Below, piece after piece: positions 16,651-24,711 of a stretch of 64,000 nucleotides of DNA. Source of the stretch: Anaerotruncus sp. MC2020 (GTDB taxonomy: Bacteria > Bacillota > Clostridia > Oscillospirales > Ruminococcaceae); assembly GCA_000701945.1 (NCBI GenBank), contig KL370840.1:804796-868795 (forward strand), read 5' to 3'. The notes beneath the pieces were generated by a model. It did no database searches. It saw nothing but the letters and a program-made list of their open reading frames with translations, and was not told the DNA's origin. The position numbers were made by a program, and so were the translations under genes. Every line of letters starts with the position of its first letter. Position 1 is the stretch's first letter.

Positions 16651-16680
16651 GAAAAAACCTTTCTTGCGAAAGGTTTTTTC
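16651..16680. terminator. Terminator after LRR/GH11-like gene
   Basis: GAAAAAACCTTTC (16651-16663) and GAAAGGTTTTTTC (16668-16680) form a 13-base-pair stem with a four-base loop followed by TTTTTA. The convergent gene at 16695 can use it in the other direction. Confidence 0.9.
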
Positions 16681-16694
16681 TTTTTATTCCGTTT

Positions 16695-17420
16695 TTATTC
16701 GCCGCTGCCTCCGAAACGGCTATCGAGGTACTCGTCCAAGGTCATGTCACCGCTCGACGACATGAACGAATAATACGCAAGTATCAGCGAGGCGTCGCTC
16801 GCGTCTGACCTGCCGTCGCCGTTGAGGTCACCGCGGGAAAGCTCGCTCTCGGGGATATCCTCGCCCGTCGATACCTTGTTGTAGTTGGAGAGCACCATTG
16901 AGGCGTCTATCGAGTTTATAAGTCCGTCGCCGTTGAGGTCGCCAAGCGAGGTCGTTTCAGCGGTACTGTCCGTCGGAGGCGCGGGTTTATCCCCGCCGAG
17001 CACTCCAGCCAGCTTGACTGCGCCGAATATGAGCAGTAGCAGCACGACGAGCACGGCTGCGGCAATTATCAGCAGCTTTGGCAGTCTGCTCTTCTCAGGC
17101 TCGGGAACAGTGCCGTGGCTCGGCTTTACCGCTATGTAGAGGTCGAACAAGCCGTTCGAGGCGCTGTCGATGCCGTATTTCTTGTTGAACCTTTCGTCAT
17201 AGAAGCTCTCAGGCAGTTTGCATATCTTCGTGGCACTGCCGTATCTCTGGAAGTCCACAAAGCGCAGCGTGCGCCTGACAAACAGTATTTTTACCGTTTC
17301 CTTGTTTCCGCTGTTGTCCAGCCTGATACCGTTGAAAACGTAGATATTGCCGTCCTCGTTTGTCTCGGGCTCGTTCGTTATGCGGTAGGAATAATCGCTC
17401 CTCTTTATGATACCGCTCAA
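16695..17420 (-). CDS. Membrane-spanning dockerin protein with N-terminal cytoplasmic domain
   Basis: A 241-residue protein without an N-terminal signal peptide. Residues 1-110 form an unrecognised soluble domain; residues 115-141 are one strongly hydrophobic segment preceded by KSRLPK, which predicts N-in/C-out topology. After a short linker of P/T/S residues, residues ~159-232 are a complete dockerin (GDLNGDGLINSIDASMVLSNY and GDLNGDGRSDASDASLILAYY). The start is TTG at 17420 with GGAGGTG seven bases upstream. The layout would put a dockerin on the outer membrane face, tied to a cytoplasmic domain, unlike ordinary secreted dockerin enzymes. It could anchor a cohesin protein to the cell; that is inference. 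Confidence 0.85.
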   Translation of the reverse strand: MSGIIKRSDYSYRITNEPETNEDGNIYVFNGIRLDNSGNKETVKILFVRRTLRFVDFQRYGSATKICKLPESFYDERFNKKYGIDSASNGLFDLYIAVKPSHGTVPEPEKSRLPKLLIIAAAVLVVLLLLIFGAVKLAGVLGGDKPAPPTDSTAETTSLGDLNGDGLINSIDASMVLSNYNKVSTGEDIPESELSRGDLNGDGRSDASDASLILAYYSFMSSSGDMTLDEYLDSRFGGSGE

Positions 17421-17480
17421 TTCTCGTCACCTCCGCCCCTGCGCCGAATGAAGCGCAGTCTGTCATCGTATTAAAAGAAA

Positions 17481-17515
17481 GCTGCATTTTATGCGTAATA
17501 CATTAAAAATGCAGC
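17481..17515 (-). promoter_or_regulatory. Hairpin in the leader of the membrane dockerin gene
   Basis: GCTGCATTTT (17481-17490) and AAAATGCAGC (17506-17515) form a ten-base-pair stem. On the - strand it is followed by TTTCTTTTAAT, so it looks like a terminator placed between promoter (17590-17562) and start (17420). It may attenuate expression. Confidence 0.5.
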
Positions 17516-17561
17516 CTCATCTTGTGCCTGTCATACAGAAATACCGTCTTATATCATTGTA

Positions 17562-17590
17562 ATTGTAGCACATTTCCATTGATTTGTCAA
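17562..17590 (-). promoter_or_regulatory. Promoter of the membrane dockerin gene
   Basis: On the - strand TTGACA (17590-17585) and TACAAT (17567-17562) with a 17-base spacer. Confidence 0.78.
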
Positions 17591-17702
17591 GCAGTTATTT
17601 GGTTTTTGTGTAAAACTTATATCAAATCGCGGTATATACTCCCCCATAACTGCTGCAAAAAGCGAGCTCACATCTTCTGCGGCGGAAAATACCAAAAATC
17701 AC

Positions 17703-17731
17703 TTGAAATGCTGTTCTTTATGTGGTAAAAT
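17703..17731 (+). promoter_or_regulatory. Promoter of the C-type lectin lipoprotein gene
   Basis: TTGAAA (17703-17708) and TAAAAT (17726-17731) with a 17-base spacer, 52 bases before the GTG start. Confidence 0.7.
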
Positions 17732-17783
17732 ATAGTTGTCGGATCTCGGTTCGGTAATGATTTGAATAATCGGGGGGAACAGT

Positions 17784-18944
17784 GTGAAAAAAAGGTCATT
17801 CTTTGCATTGATGTGCAGCGGTACTCTGATTCTTACGGTCGGCTGCGGAAGCTCTGACGAGCCTCAAGAGAACAGCTCTGAAGCTGCGTCGCAGGTATCT
17901 GCGACCACCGTCGTATCCAAGCCCGCTCAAAAGACTGCAAGTGAGCTCGAACAGGCGCAGGAGCTCTGCACGGGATTGCTCCGCAGTCTCGACAATACAC
18001 GTTTCCCCATCTATTCCGATGACTACGAAGAGGGTATCAGGTTCAACTTCACCGATGTTTCCGAAAACGGCTGCACCGTCTCGTGGGACTCCTACGTCGT
18101 GAGAGACTACGGCGTCGGGATAAATCCGAACTGGACAATAAACGACTCCCTTTACGGAAGCAAATACTGCACCTTTGAGCCGCTCTACAACAACGGCGCT
18201 CTTTCGTCCTTCCTGCTCGACGGCGTGATGATGACAAAAATCGATGCGTCAACTGACGGCACTCCCGTCGTCGACGTCTACAACTTCCGCATACTCTTCG
18301 ATTTTGAAAATGAGACCTCTCAGCTACACTTCACAAAGAGCACATCGGGCGCTGATACCAAAGATTACAGCTACAACGGCGATAAGATGCAGGAGCTCTT
18401 CGACACGGTCGAGGACGAAGACGACAAATGGGTCGAATTTGCCTCTTACGTCGCTAAATACGGCAGTATCGCTGACCTCGACAAATTTGACAGCCACTAT
18501 TACAAGGTGCTGGACACTCCGATGACATGGACAGAGGCACGCGATGCCTGCGAGGCGGTCGGCGGTCACCTTGCCGCGATAACCTCCGAGGAGGAGCAGT
18601 CCTTTATCTGCGATATCATCAAAAACTCAAATCAGGCAAATATGTGGATAGGCGGCTACTATTCCGAGGACGACGACGAGTGGTACTGGGTCGACGGCTC
18701 GGACTGGGACTACACGAACTGGGACGACCCTCAGCCCGATAACTATACTGGCGATGAGTTCTACCTCAGAATGAAGAACCGCACCAAAAAATATTCCAAT
18801 TGGGAGGCTATCGACGGAAAATGGAACGATACCGCCGATACCGCTGACGGCATCGACTCACGCGCCGATGCTCCGATATCGACATTCGGTTACGTCTGCG
18901 AGTGGGACTCCCTGAAGGATATCCAAGAGCATTCACTGAGATAA
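17784..18944 (+). CDS. Lipoprotein with C-type lectin domain
   Basis: A 386-residue surface lipoprotein. Residues 1-21 are a signal with lipobox TVGC, then a Ser/Ala/Thr-rich linker. Residues ~60-240 form a domain I do not recognise. Residues ~245-378 form a C-type lectin-like domain: SHYYKVLDTPMTWTEARDAC, GGHLAAITSEEEQ, WIGGYY, WYWVDGSDWDYTNWDDPQPDN and GYVCEW. The WND-type motif is present as KWNDT. These domains bind carbohydrate or protein ligands and are rare in bacteria outside gut Clostridia and pathogens. GTG at 17784 follows GGGGGGAA. It may tether cells to plant or host glycans; ligand unknown. Confidence 0.87.
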   Translation: MKKRSFFALMCSGTLILTVGCGSSDEPQENSSEAASQVSATTVVSKPAQKTASELEQAQELCTGLLRSLDNTRFPIYSDDYEEGIRFNFTDVSENGCTVSWDSYVVRDYGVGINPNWTINDSLYGSKYCTFEPLYNNGALSSFLLDGVMMTKIDASTDGTPVVDVYNFRILFDFENETSQLHFTKSTSGADTKDYSYNGDKMQELFDTVEDEDDKWVEFASYVAKYGSIADLDKFDSHYYKVLDTPMTWTEARDACEAVGGHLAAITSEEEQSFICDIIKNSNQANMWIGGYYSEDDDEWYWVDGSDWDYTNWDDPQPDNYTGDEFYLRMKNRTKKYSNWEAIDGKWNDTADTADGIDSRADAPISTFGYVCEWDSLKDIQEHSLR

Positions 18945-18954
18945 CAGCACGCAC

Positions 18955-18995
18955 AAAGCAGTTCCTGTCCCGAAAAAAACAGGAACTGCTTTTTC
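18955..18995 (+). terminator. Terminator after lectin lipoprotein gene
   Basis: AAAGCAGTTCCTGT (18955-18968) and ACAGGAACTGCTTT (18979-18992) form a 14-base-pair stem followed by TTTC. Confidence 0.85.
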
Positions 18996-19069
18996 GGCTC
19001 ATAGCGGCTTATCCGATGAGGCGCGGGAGGCTCATATCGTGCAGGCGAAATAATTAAAACATTGAATTG

Positions 19070-19098
19070 TTGACTTTGCGCCCGTTATATGTTACAAT
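19070..19098 (+). promoter_or_regulatory. Promoter of the MORN gene
   Basis: TTGACT (19070-19075) and TACAAT (19093-19098) with a 17-base spacer, about 90 bases before the start. Confidence 0.72.
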
Positions 19099-19188
19099 AT
19101 ATCTGATTATAATACGTGTCACAAACCGACTTATCATAAAATTCGTCAGATTCTCCGCAAAGATCTGAAGCATCAAGGAGAAGAAAAT

Positions 19189-20346
19189 ATGGGAATGTTA
19201 GACTTTTTAAAAATAAGCCATGGTATCGCAAACAGTATCAGCTACACCAGCCCCGTTCTCGGCACAGGTACATACTCGGGCCATGTCGGTCCGTCGAGAC
19301 TCCCCGAGGGACACGGTGTCTTCATCAATGACCTCGGAATAGAATTTGAAGGCGAATGGCAGAAGGGCAAGCTCTGCGGCTTCGGCAGAAAATACGCAAA
19401 GGGTTACTATGACGTCATCCGCGAAAACGGCGAGGACGACAGCAAATCCCTCTTCTATGCGGGCGGCTTCATGGACGACAAATACCACGGAAAGGGCAAG
19501 TCCTTCAATCAGAACGGCAGACTTGAATACGACGGCGACTGGGAGGACGGCTGGAAATCTGGCGAGGGTACCGAATTCTATGCCAACGGCTCCCCTAAGT
19601 TCGTCGGGACATGGAAGCGCGGAAGATATCACGGCAAAGGCGTTTATACCTTTGAAAACGGCGACGTCATCAAGGGTGAATGGCGCGACGGGCTCCTTGA
19701 GGGATATGCCGAGCTCTCCAAACGTGACGGATGTGTGTATACCCGCTTCTATAAGCACGACGAGATACTCATGGAAAAGCTGATAAGCGGCACTCCGCCT
19801 CCTGACCCCGATTCCTCAAGAACGCTGAAATTCGATAACGGCGTCTACGAGGGCGAGCTCGACTTCTCGGGCAGAATGCACGGCAAAGGCGTCTTCACCT
19901 ACTCGAACGGCGACCGCTACGAGGGCGGCTACAAGGAGGGCGCCAAGCACGGCAAGGGCGTCTTCACATACGCCGACGGCAGGTCGTATGAGGGCGACTA
20001 TGAGGACGATATGAGATGCGGCAAAGGCATTTTCCGTTACACAAACGGCGACGTTTACGACGGCGAATGGAGCGGCAATATCAAAAACGGCTCGGGCGTG
20101 TTCACCTACTCCAACGGAGACCGCTATGAGGGCGGCTATTCCGACAGCCTCAAGCAGGGGCACGGTATGTATTACTACCGCAACGGCGACGTCTTCGAGG
20201 GCGAATGGCAGAGCGACAAGCGTCACGGCGAGGGCATCCACACCTTCTCGGACGGCAGGAAAAAGCGTCAGCAGTGGGACAACGACATTCTTGTGAACGA
20301 GTCCTTCATTGTCAAGGTCAAGCACGATATGAAAAGCAAGAACTGA
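19189..20346 (+). CDS. MORN-repeat protein
   Basis: A 385-residue protein made almost wholly of MORN-type repeats in two blocks (~40-195 and ~205-365). Typical units are YEGGYKEGAKHGKGVFTY and YEGDYEDDMRCGKGIFRY, with roughly 23-residue spacing. There is no signal peptide or membrane segment, so it should be cytoplasmic. MORN arrays form elongated beta sheets used in protein or lipid contacts; the role in this bacterium is unknown. AAGGAG lies nine bases before the ATG. It has its own promoter and is not obviously in an operon. Confidence 0.9.
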   Translation: MGMLDFLKISHGIANSISYTSPVLGTGTYSGHVGPSRLPEGHGVFINDLGIEFEGEWQKGKLCGFGRKYAKGYYDVIRENGEDDSKSLFYAGGFMDDKYHGKGKSFNQNGRLEYDGDWEDGWKSGEGTEFYANGSPKFVGTWKRGRYHGKGVYTFENGDVIKGEWRDGLLEGYAELSKRDGCVYTRFYKHDEILMEKLISGTPPPDPDSSRTLKFDNGVYEGELDFSGRMHGKGVFTYSNGDRYEGGYKEGAKHGKGVFTYADGRSYEGDYEDDMRCGKGIFRYTNGDVYDGEWSGNIKNGSGVFTYSNGDRYEGGYSDSLKQGHGMYYYRNGDVFEGEWQSDKRHGEGIHTFSDGRKKRQQWDNDILVNESFIVKVKHDMKSKN

Positions 20347-20414
20347 GCTTTGCTCGGACAAAATGAATAGCAAACCGACTCCCTGTGTAAGACAGATACC
20401 TATATAGAAGTTTT

Positions 20415-20444
20415 GCCCCTGAGTGTTACAAAGCACTCAGGGGC
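20415..20444. terminator. Hairpin between MORN and acetyltransferase genes
   Basis: GCCCCTGAGTG (20415-20425) and CACTCAGGGGC (20434-20444) form a perfect 11-base-pair stem in the gap between convergent genes. Flanking T-tracts are weak, so its terminator role is likely but not certain. Confidence 0.6.
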
Positions 20445-20492
20445 ATTGTGCATATTTATGTTGCTAAGCTAAATCAGAATTTGTCAATCCTT

Positions 20493-20927
20493 TTATATCC
20501 TTTTCTTGAAGCAGATTATACGATTTGCTTCATCAAATCCCATTGCCATATGGAATTTGAAACTATCAGCATTGTTCAGCTCACAATCACTGGCGAACTC
20601 ACTGCACCCCATTTCTTTTGCCCATTTTTCACAAGCATATAGGAGTTCTTTTGCATAACCGCTTTTGCGATATTCTTCTTTTACGAAAATCCCTTCCAAG
20701 TAACCCACAGGAGAACTTTCTGTGCCTTCAACATAGTCAGTTCTCAAACCGCAGTGTGCAAATCCTACCGGCAGATCATTTATATACTTGATAAAAAAAG
20801 AAGACCGCTTGACATTAAGTGTTTTAACAAACTCCTTTTCTAATTCATCAACAGTATGACTTTCCCACATCCGGACAGCCATTTCCGCCAAAATGCGACA
20901 TTCACAATTGGTTGCTTTTCTAACCAT
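20493..20927 (-). CDS. GNAT acetyltransferase, aminoglycoside 6'-N-acetyltransferase-like
   Basis: A 144-residue GNAT enzyme. Its motifs match the AAC(6')-I group (Iy/Iaa type): LRTDYVEGTESSPVGYLEGI with the acetyl-CoA loop VKEEYRKSGYAKELLYACEKW after it, then CSEFASDCELNN, and a C-terminus GFDEANRIICFKKRI. Family members acetylate the 6'-amino group of aminoglycosides using acetyl-CoA in the cytoplasm. Whether this one confers resistance cannot be told from sequence; related chromosomal copies often have other physiological roles. GGAGGTG precedes the ATG. The promoter is separated from the gene by a small inserted repeat (20940-21060). Confidence 0.85.
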   Translation of the reverse strand: MVRKATNCECRILAEMAVRMWESHTVDELEKEFVKTLNVKRSSFFIKYINDLPVGFAHCGLRTDYVEGTESSPVGYLEGIFVKEEYRKSGYAKELLYACEKWAKEMGCSEFASDCELNNADSFKFHMAMGFDEANRIICFKKRI

Positions 20928-20939
20928 TGGAGCACCTCC

Positions 20940-21060
20940 GCAAATTCCGATTTATAACCCCAATCAATAGTCTGCCCCGAGCCAAACGGAGCGACAATTC
21001 AGCACGAAGTCGAGGGCGAGGGCGTTGGGTGCAGGGGCACGCCCCTGCAAATTCCGATTT
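20940..21060. repeat. ~107-base inserted element flanked by a 14-base duplication
   Basis: GCAAATTCCGATTT occurs at 20940-20953 and again at 21047-21060. Between the copies lies sequence containing GCAGGGGC-AC-GCCCCTGC (21031-21048), an almost perfect palindrome. The duplicated sequence sits in the 5' leader of the acetyltransferase. Removing one copy plus the intervening bases would give a normal short leader from promoter to ribosome binding site. This fits insertion of a small non-autonomous element. Confidence 0.6.
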
Positions 21061-21072
21061 TTGTCAGTAACA

Positions 21073-21101
21073 ATTATAGCACATCATCTCTGTACTGTCA
21101 A
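21073..21101 (-). promoter_or_regulatory. Promoter of the AAC(6')-like gene
   Basis: On the - strand TTGACA (21101-21096) and TATAAT (21078-21073), both consensus, with a 17-base spacer. Confidence 0.85.
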
Positions 21102-21107
21102 TAGAAA

Positions 21108-21148
21108 CGCCATAGTACTTCTGACCTTACATCAGAAATACTATGGCG
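21108..21148. terminator. Perfect hairpin upstream of the AAC(6')-like promoter
   Basis: CGCCATAGTA (21108-21117) and TACTATGGCG (21139-21148) pair, with inner CTTCTGA/TCAGAAA pairing. It could insulate the acetyltransferase promoter; the gene it would serve is not evident. Confidence 0.5.
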
Positions 21149-21328
21149 TAAAACTTCTTTATGCGTACCCGTCTTATAGCACAGGGAGTTTTTTTTATTT
21201 CCCTGCATTTATTGTCAGCACTCACTATGCCATGTAAAAAAGTCATTGAAAAACATCAACTATTGTTTGATAAATATTTTATATAAGCACAGAATATCAG
21301 CTATTTTACGATTTATGTTAAAAATTGT

Positions 21329-21357
21329 TTGACAAGTTCACAAAACTGTGATAAAAT
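21329..21357 (+). promoter_or_regulatory. Promoter of the transglutaminase-like dockerin gene
   Basis: TTGACA (21329-21334) and TAAAAT (21352-21357) with a 17-base spacer. Confidence 0.85.
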
Positions 21358-21417
21358 AGTATTAACTTATGTTGCAACGTAAATTAATTAACTAACGCAA
21401 TGTGCTAAGGAGGTCGT

Positions 21418-23349
21418 ATGAATGTATTAAAAAGCATAGTCCCTTTTTGTTTGTCAGCAGCTATGATCGTGCAGCTCGTTCCGTCTTTCAATGCTCACGG
21501 CGCAGCCCTCGCTGACGATACGCTCGAAACCAGGATCGGCGATTTCACTTTCCGATATATCCCCGATCTGCCCCGCAAAGGCGAATGTACTCTCACATCA
21601 GCATCCGACAGCTCTGATGATTTCACTATCTCAAACCACGATACCCTTGAGATACCCGAGAAGCTCGGAGGCTACACCGTTGCCGCTTTAGGCTCCGATT
21701 CAAATTCAATAACAGTGAATTCCGAGGACGCTAAAGTCAGGCTCACTACTATCAAGCTGCCGCATTCGTTACGTGAGATACACGCTTATTCCCTGCACGA
21801 AGACTCTATCCCCGCACTTGATACAATATTCATCGACTTCACCAATCTTGAGCAGGTCGAACGTTGCTCATTCGGTTACACACCGCAGCTCAGCGAGGTC
21901 TGCGTATATGATGCTGTCGATGAGGCTTACTACTCCACCTCTGACGATATCGACAAGTTCCGTGAGCTTGTAAGTATTGAAGGGGTAAGATTCTCGGCAA
22001 TGCCCGAAAAGTCGAACTGCTATATGCTCGCGGAAAGCGAATACAGGAGAGACCCCAATCTTAACGGCAGACTTGAATTTCTCAATGAACTGGGTCAGTC
22101 AAGATATGAGTATATCGTTGCGCTGATGTATGCGGAAGAAATAACCCAAAAGTACGGCTTCGATGACCCTTCTCTCAGCAAAGTCCAGAAAATGGAGAAG
22201 ATAACGAACTTTATCCGCGCCAATACAAGATACTCGGTGCTGTATACCTATAATGCCGACCCTGAAAAAGCAACAAGGCTCGAAAATCTGAAGAACTCCC
22301 CCACCTCGGCTATCGCCTTCCATTCGGCTGTATGCGGCGGCTTAGCCTATGAGTTCGATATACTCAGCCGCATCAGCATAGGTGACGAAGCAGCGACCAG
22401 AGACCGTGACATTCTTTGCGTCTGGCTGCCAGGACACGTTGTAAATGCTGTCAGAGTCGAGCATTCCGACAATAACAAGGGCTACTATGTCGTCGACAAT
22501 ACTCTGACCGTATTCATGCAGTGTGCGGGCGATGCCGCAAGTCATTATGATGAAGTACTGGATACTTACCTGTATGATTACAAGGCTTATTACTCCGATG
22601 AACACAACGAGGTCGAGGTCATCACAGACCCTGATATGTTCTGTGACGGGATATCCTTCGTATTCCTTCACGATGAAACAGAAGGCGCTCTCCGCATCGA
22701 AATGTGTGAAAATGACTCCGACGGAGCGGAGGATTATATCAACATAATGTCCTACAATGAAGATGAACCCGAAACCTATCTCGAACAGCTCCCGTTGACA
22801 AAATGTCCGCGGACAGCAGGACTCCACCTGTATATCGACAAATCAAACAGCTATGATATGATAATCTCCAACTCAAAGGGAAAAGCTGTGTTCAGCGCTG
22901 ACGGAGTTCACAGGTTCACTCTCGGCGAAACCGAATATCAGTGCTCAGTCTCGTTTGTCAGGTATAATACTACGACCTCGTACGGCATTGTCAACCCGCA
23001 CACAGCCGAAAGCGGGTACTTCGACATCACGATAAAACAGCTCAGCGATGACCCTTCGCCCGATGTCTACACGGCTGTTACAGTTCCGCACAAAACAACA
23101 ACGACAACAGCTGTCTCTGCTCCCATACTGTACGGCGACGCCAACTGTGACGGAAGGATAACCGTCTCGGACGCGGTGACTATACTGCTGTATATCGGCA
23201 ACAAGGATAAATACCCGCTGACTCCTCAGGGCAAGCTCAATGCTGACTGCAATAATGTCGGCGACGGTATCACTGTGAACGATGCTCTTGCAATACAAAA
23301 GTATGACGCAAAAGTCATAGACAGTCTGCCTGAGTTCACTGCGGCGTGA
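21418..23349 (+). CDS. Secreted transglutaminase-like protein with LRR-like N-terminus and dockerin
   Basis: A 643-residue secreted protein. Signal peptide ~1-30. Residues ~40-210 contain BspA-like beta strands (LTTIKLPHSLREIHAYSL). Residues ~225-400 carry a transglutaminase/cysteine-protease-like core: Cys in HSAVCGGLAYEFD, His in LPGHVVNAV and Asp in YYVVDNT form the expected triad order. After a beta-rich region and a Thr-rich linker, the C-terminal dockerin begins GDANCDGRITVSDAVTILLY. The substrate, cross-linking or peptide cleavage, cannot be told; dockerin proteins with such cores are known from R. flavefaciens. AAGGAGG precedes the ATG. Confidence 0.88.
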   Translation: MNVLKSIVPFCLSAAMIVQLVPSFNAHGAALADDTLETRIGDFTFRYIPDLPRKGECTLTSASDSSDDFTISNHDTLEIPEKLGGYTVAALGSDSNSITVNSEDAKVRLTTIKLPHSLREIHAYSLHEDSIPALDTIFIDFTNLEQVERCSFGYTPQLSEVCVYDAVDEAYYSTSDDIDKFRELVSIEGVRFSAMPEKSNCYMLAESEYRRDPNLNGRLEFLNELGQSRYEYIVALMYAEEITQKYGFDDPSLSKVQKMEKITNFIRANTRYSVLYTYNADPEKATRLENLKNSPTSAIAFHSAVCGGLAYEFDILSRISIGDEAATRDRDILCVWLPGHVVNAVRVEHSDNNKGYYVVDNTLTVFMQCAGDAASHYDEVLDTYLYDYKAYYSDEHNEVEVITDPDMFCDGISFVFLHDETEGALRIEMCENDSDGAEDYINIMSYNEDEPETYLEQLPLTKCPRTAGLHLYIDKSNSYDMIISNSKGKAVFSADGVHRFTLGETEYQCSVSFVRYNTTTSYGIVNPHTAESGYFDITIKQLSDDPSPDVYTAVTVPHKTTTTTAVSAPILYGDANCDGRITVSDAVTILLYIGNKDKYPLTPQGKLNADCNNVGDGITVNDALAIQKYDAKVIDSLPEFTAA

Positions 23350-23453
23350 CGGTGACTTTCTGCCGTTATTGTTATGTATTCCGCCTCCTGCGTGAGGACA
23401 TGAAAAAGCACCTGCCTGAGCAAGTGCCGACCCGCAGAAAAATCATGAAAAAC

Positions 23454-23497
23454 AAGCCGCAGCATTCCGCGATGTACGAATTTGCTGCGGCTTTTTT
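23454..23497. terminator. Terminator between transglutaminase-like gene and convergent pseudogene
   Basis: AAGCCGCAGCA (23454-23464) and TGCTGCGGCTT (23483-23493) form an 11-base-pair stem followed by TTTTC on the + strand. Confidence 0.8.
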
Positions 23498-23513
23498 CAG
23501 CGGTACTGATTTA

Positions 23514-24407
23514 TCAGTAACCGAGCTTTTTGTGGATGTATTCGTTCCTCTTTATCATGAAGTCGACTATCGAGACCTTGTCGCCGCCGTAGGAGTACAG
23601 TCCGCCCTGACCTCCCCACATATTGAAGCCCCATATACCCATGCCGCCGCCCTTTATGGTCAGGTCGTCCTTAGCCTCGATGAGAACGTTGTCGAGGTAG
23701 TCGCCCGAATAAGCGGTCTCGCCGTCGGAAATGCTGTTCTCTGTGCCGTCCTCGACGGTTATCGAGGTCTTGTCGGCATTCTTTACAAATATCGCAGGAG
23801 CGCTCTTTCCGCTGATATCCACGCCCTTGAAAACGAGCTTTACCGTACCTGCATCTGCATTCTCGTCTGGGACTTCTACCCTTATCTGTCCGTCACTGAG
23901 CGAGCCCTCGATATACTAGCTTCCCGAGTGGCTGATAGTCACCGCCGAGCCGTTCGCCTGAGCGTACTTTCCGTCCACGTCAATGCTCGTGCCCTTGAGC
24001 CTGATATAGGTCTCGACTTCCTCGAGCTCAGCGGGAGGCTCCGTGGTCGGCTCTGTGAGCTCTTCCGTCGCCGCTTCTGTGGGAGGCTCCTCCATCCATG
24101 ATTCAGGAAGCGACGCGAGCAGTCCCGCGTCGTACATCATGACGGACAGCGCGTCGCGTGCGGTAACGCCGTCGCCTCTCATGTAGACATCAGCTCTGCT
24201 CAGAGCCTCGCCGTCAAGCGCGAATTTGTCGCTGTTTCCGACATATTGCAGTATCGCGACCGCGTCCGATACTGTCACCGAGCCGTCCTTGTTTACATCG
24301 CCTATGCTTTTAGGATATGTCTCTGCTGCTGAAATAAGAGGTGTTGCTGAAACTAACAGACAAGCTGAGAGCAATCCCGAAAGAAGGTGAGTTTTTCTGA
24401 TTCTCAT
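23514..24407 (-). pseudogene. Dockerin / Cthe_2159-like carbohydrate-binding protein interrupted by in-frame amber codon
   Basis: From ATG at 24407 (AAAGGAG upstream) the frame gives a signal peptide, an N-terminal dockerin (GDVNKDGSVTVSDAVAILQY ... GDGVTARDAL), a Pro/Thr/Glu linker and the start of a beta-helix domain, LKGTSIDVDGKYAQANGS, then TAG at 23916-23918 after SHSGS. The same frame continues YIEGSLSDGQIRVEVPDENA, FVKNADKTSITVEDGTEN, LIEAKDDLTIKGG, as in pectin-binding Cthe_2159-type domains, so one base change (Tyr to amber) breaks it. The last ~45 residues (GMGIWGFNMWGGQGG ... HKKLGY) do not look like the beta-helix and may come from another gene. Doubly damaged, or the stop is a sequencing error. 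Confidence 0.8.
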
Positions 24408-24711
24408 AAAACCATACTCCTTTTCAAATCATGCTGTTTTCAGTAACCCTTTTCCCGTAACATAACAGATGCCATACTGCGAACAAATTGTTAATAAGGC
24501 AACAATTATGTCTATCTGTATACCATAACTATACAATATTATTACTGATTTGTAAATCCCTTTTCAGAAAAACCGCAACTTTTGAGCAGTAAAACAGAAA
24601 AAAGCCGCGGTTTTATCTATGAAACGCCCGTTTTATCGCTCATCACGACTTTTCTGCAATGTAAACAGGGCGAGGAGAATGCACTCCTCGCCCTTGTTAT
24701 TTTTATTGATA
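24408..24711. other. Intergenic region with one hairpin
   Basis: AT-rich spacer. A perfect hairpin AGGGCGAGGAG/CTCCTCGCCCT lies at 24667-24694, followed by TTGTTATTTTT on the + strand, so it reads as a + strand terminator although no + strand gene precedes it. Nothing else is recognised. Confidence 0.5.
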
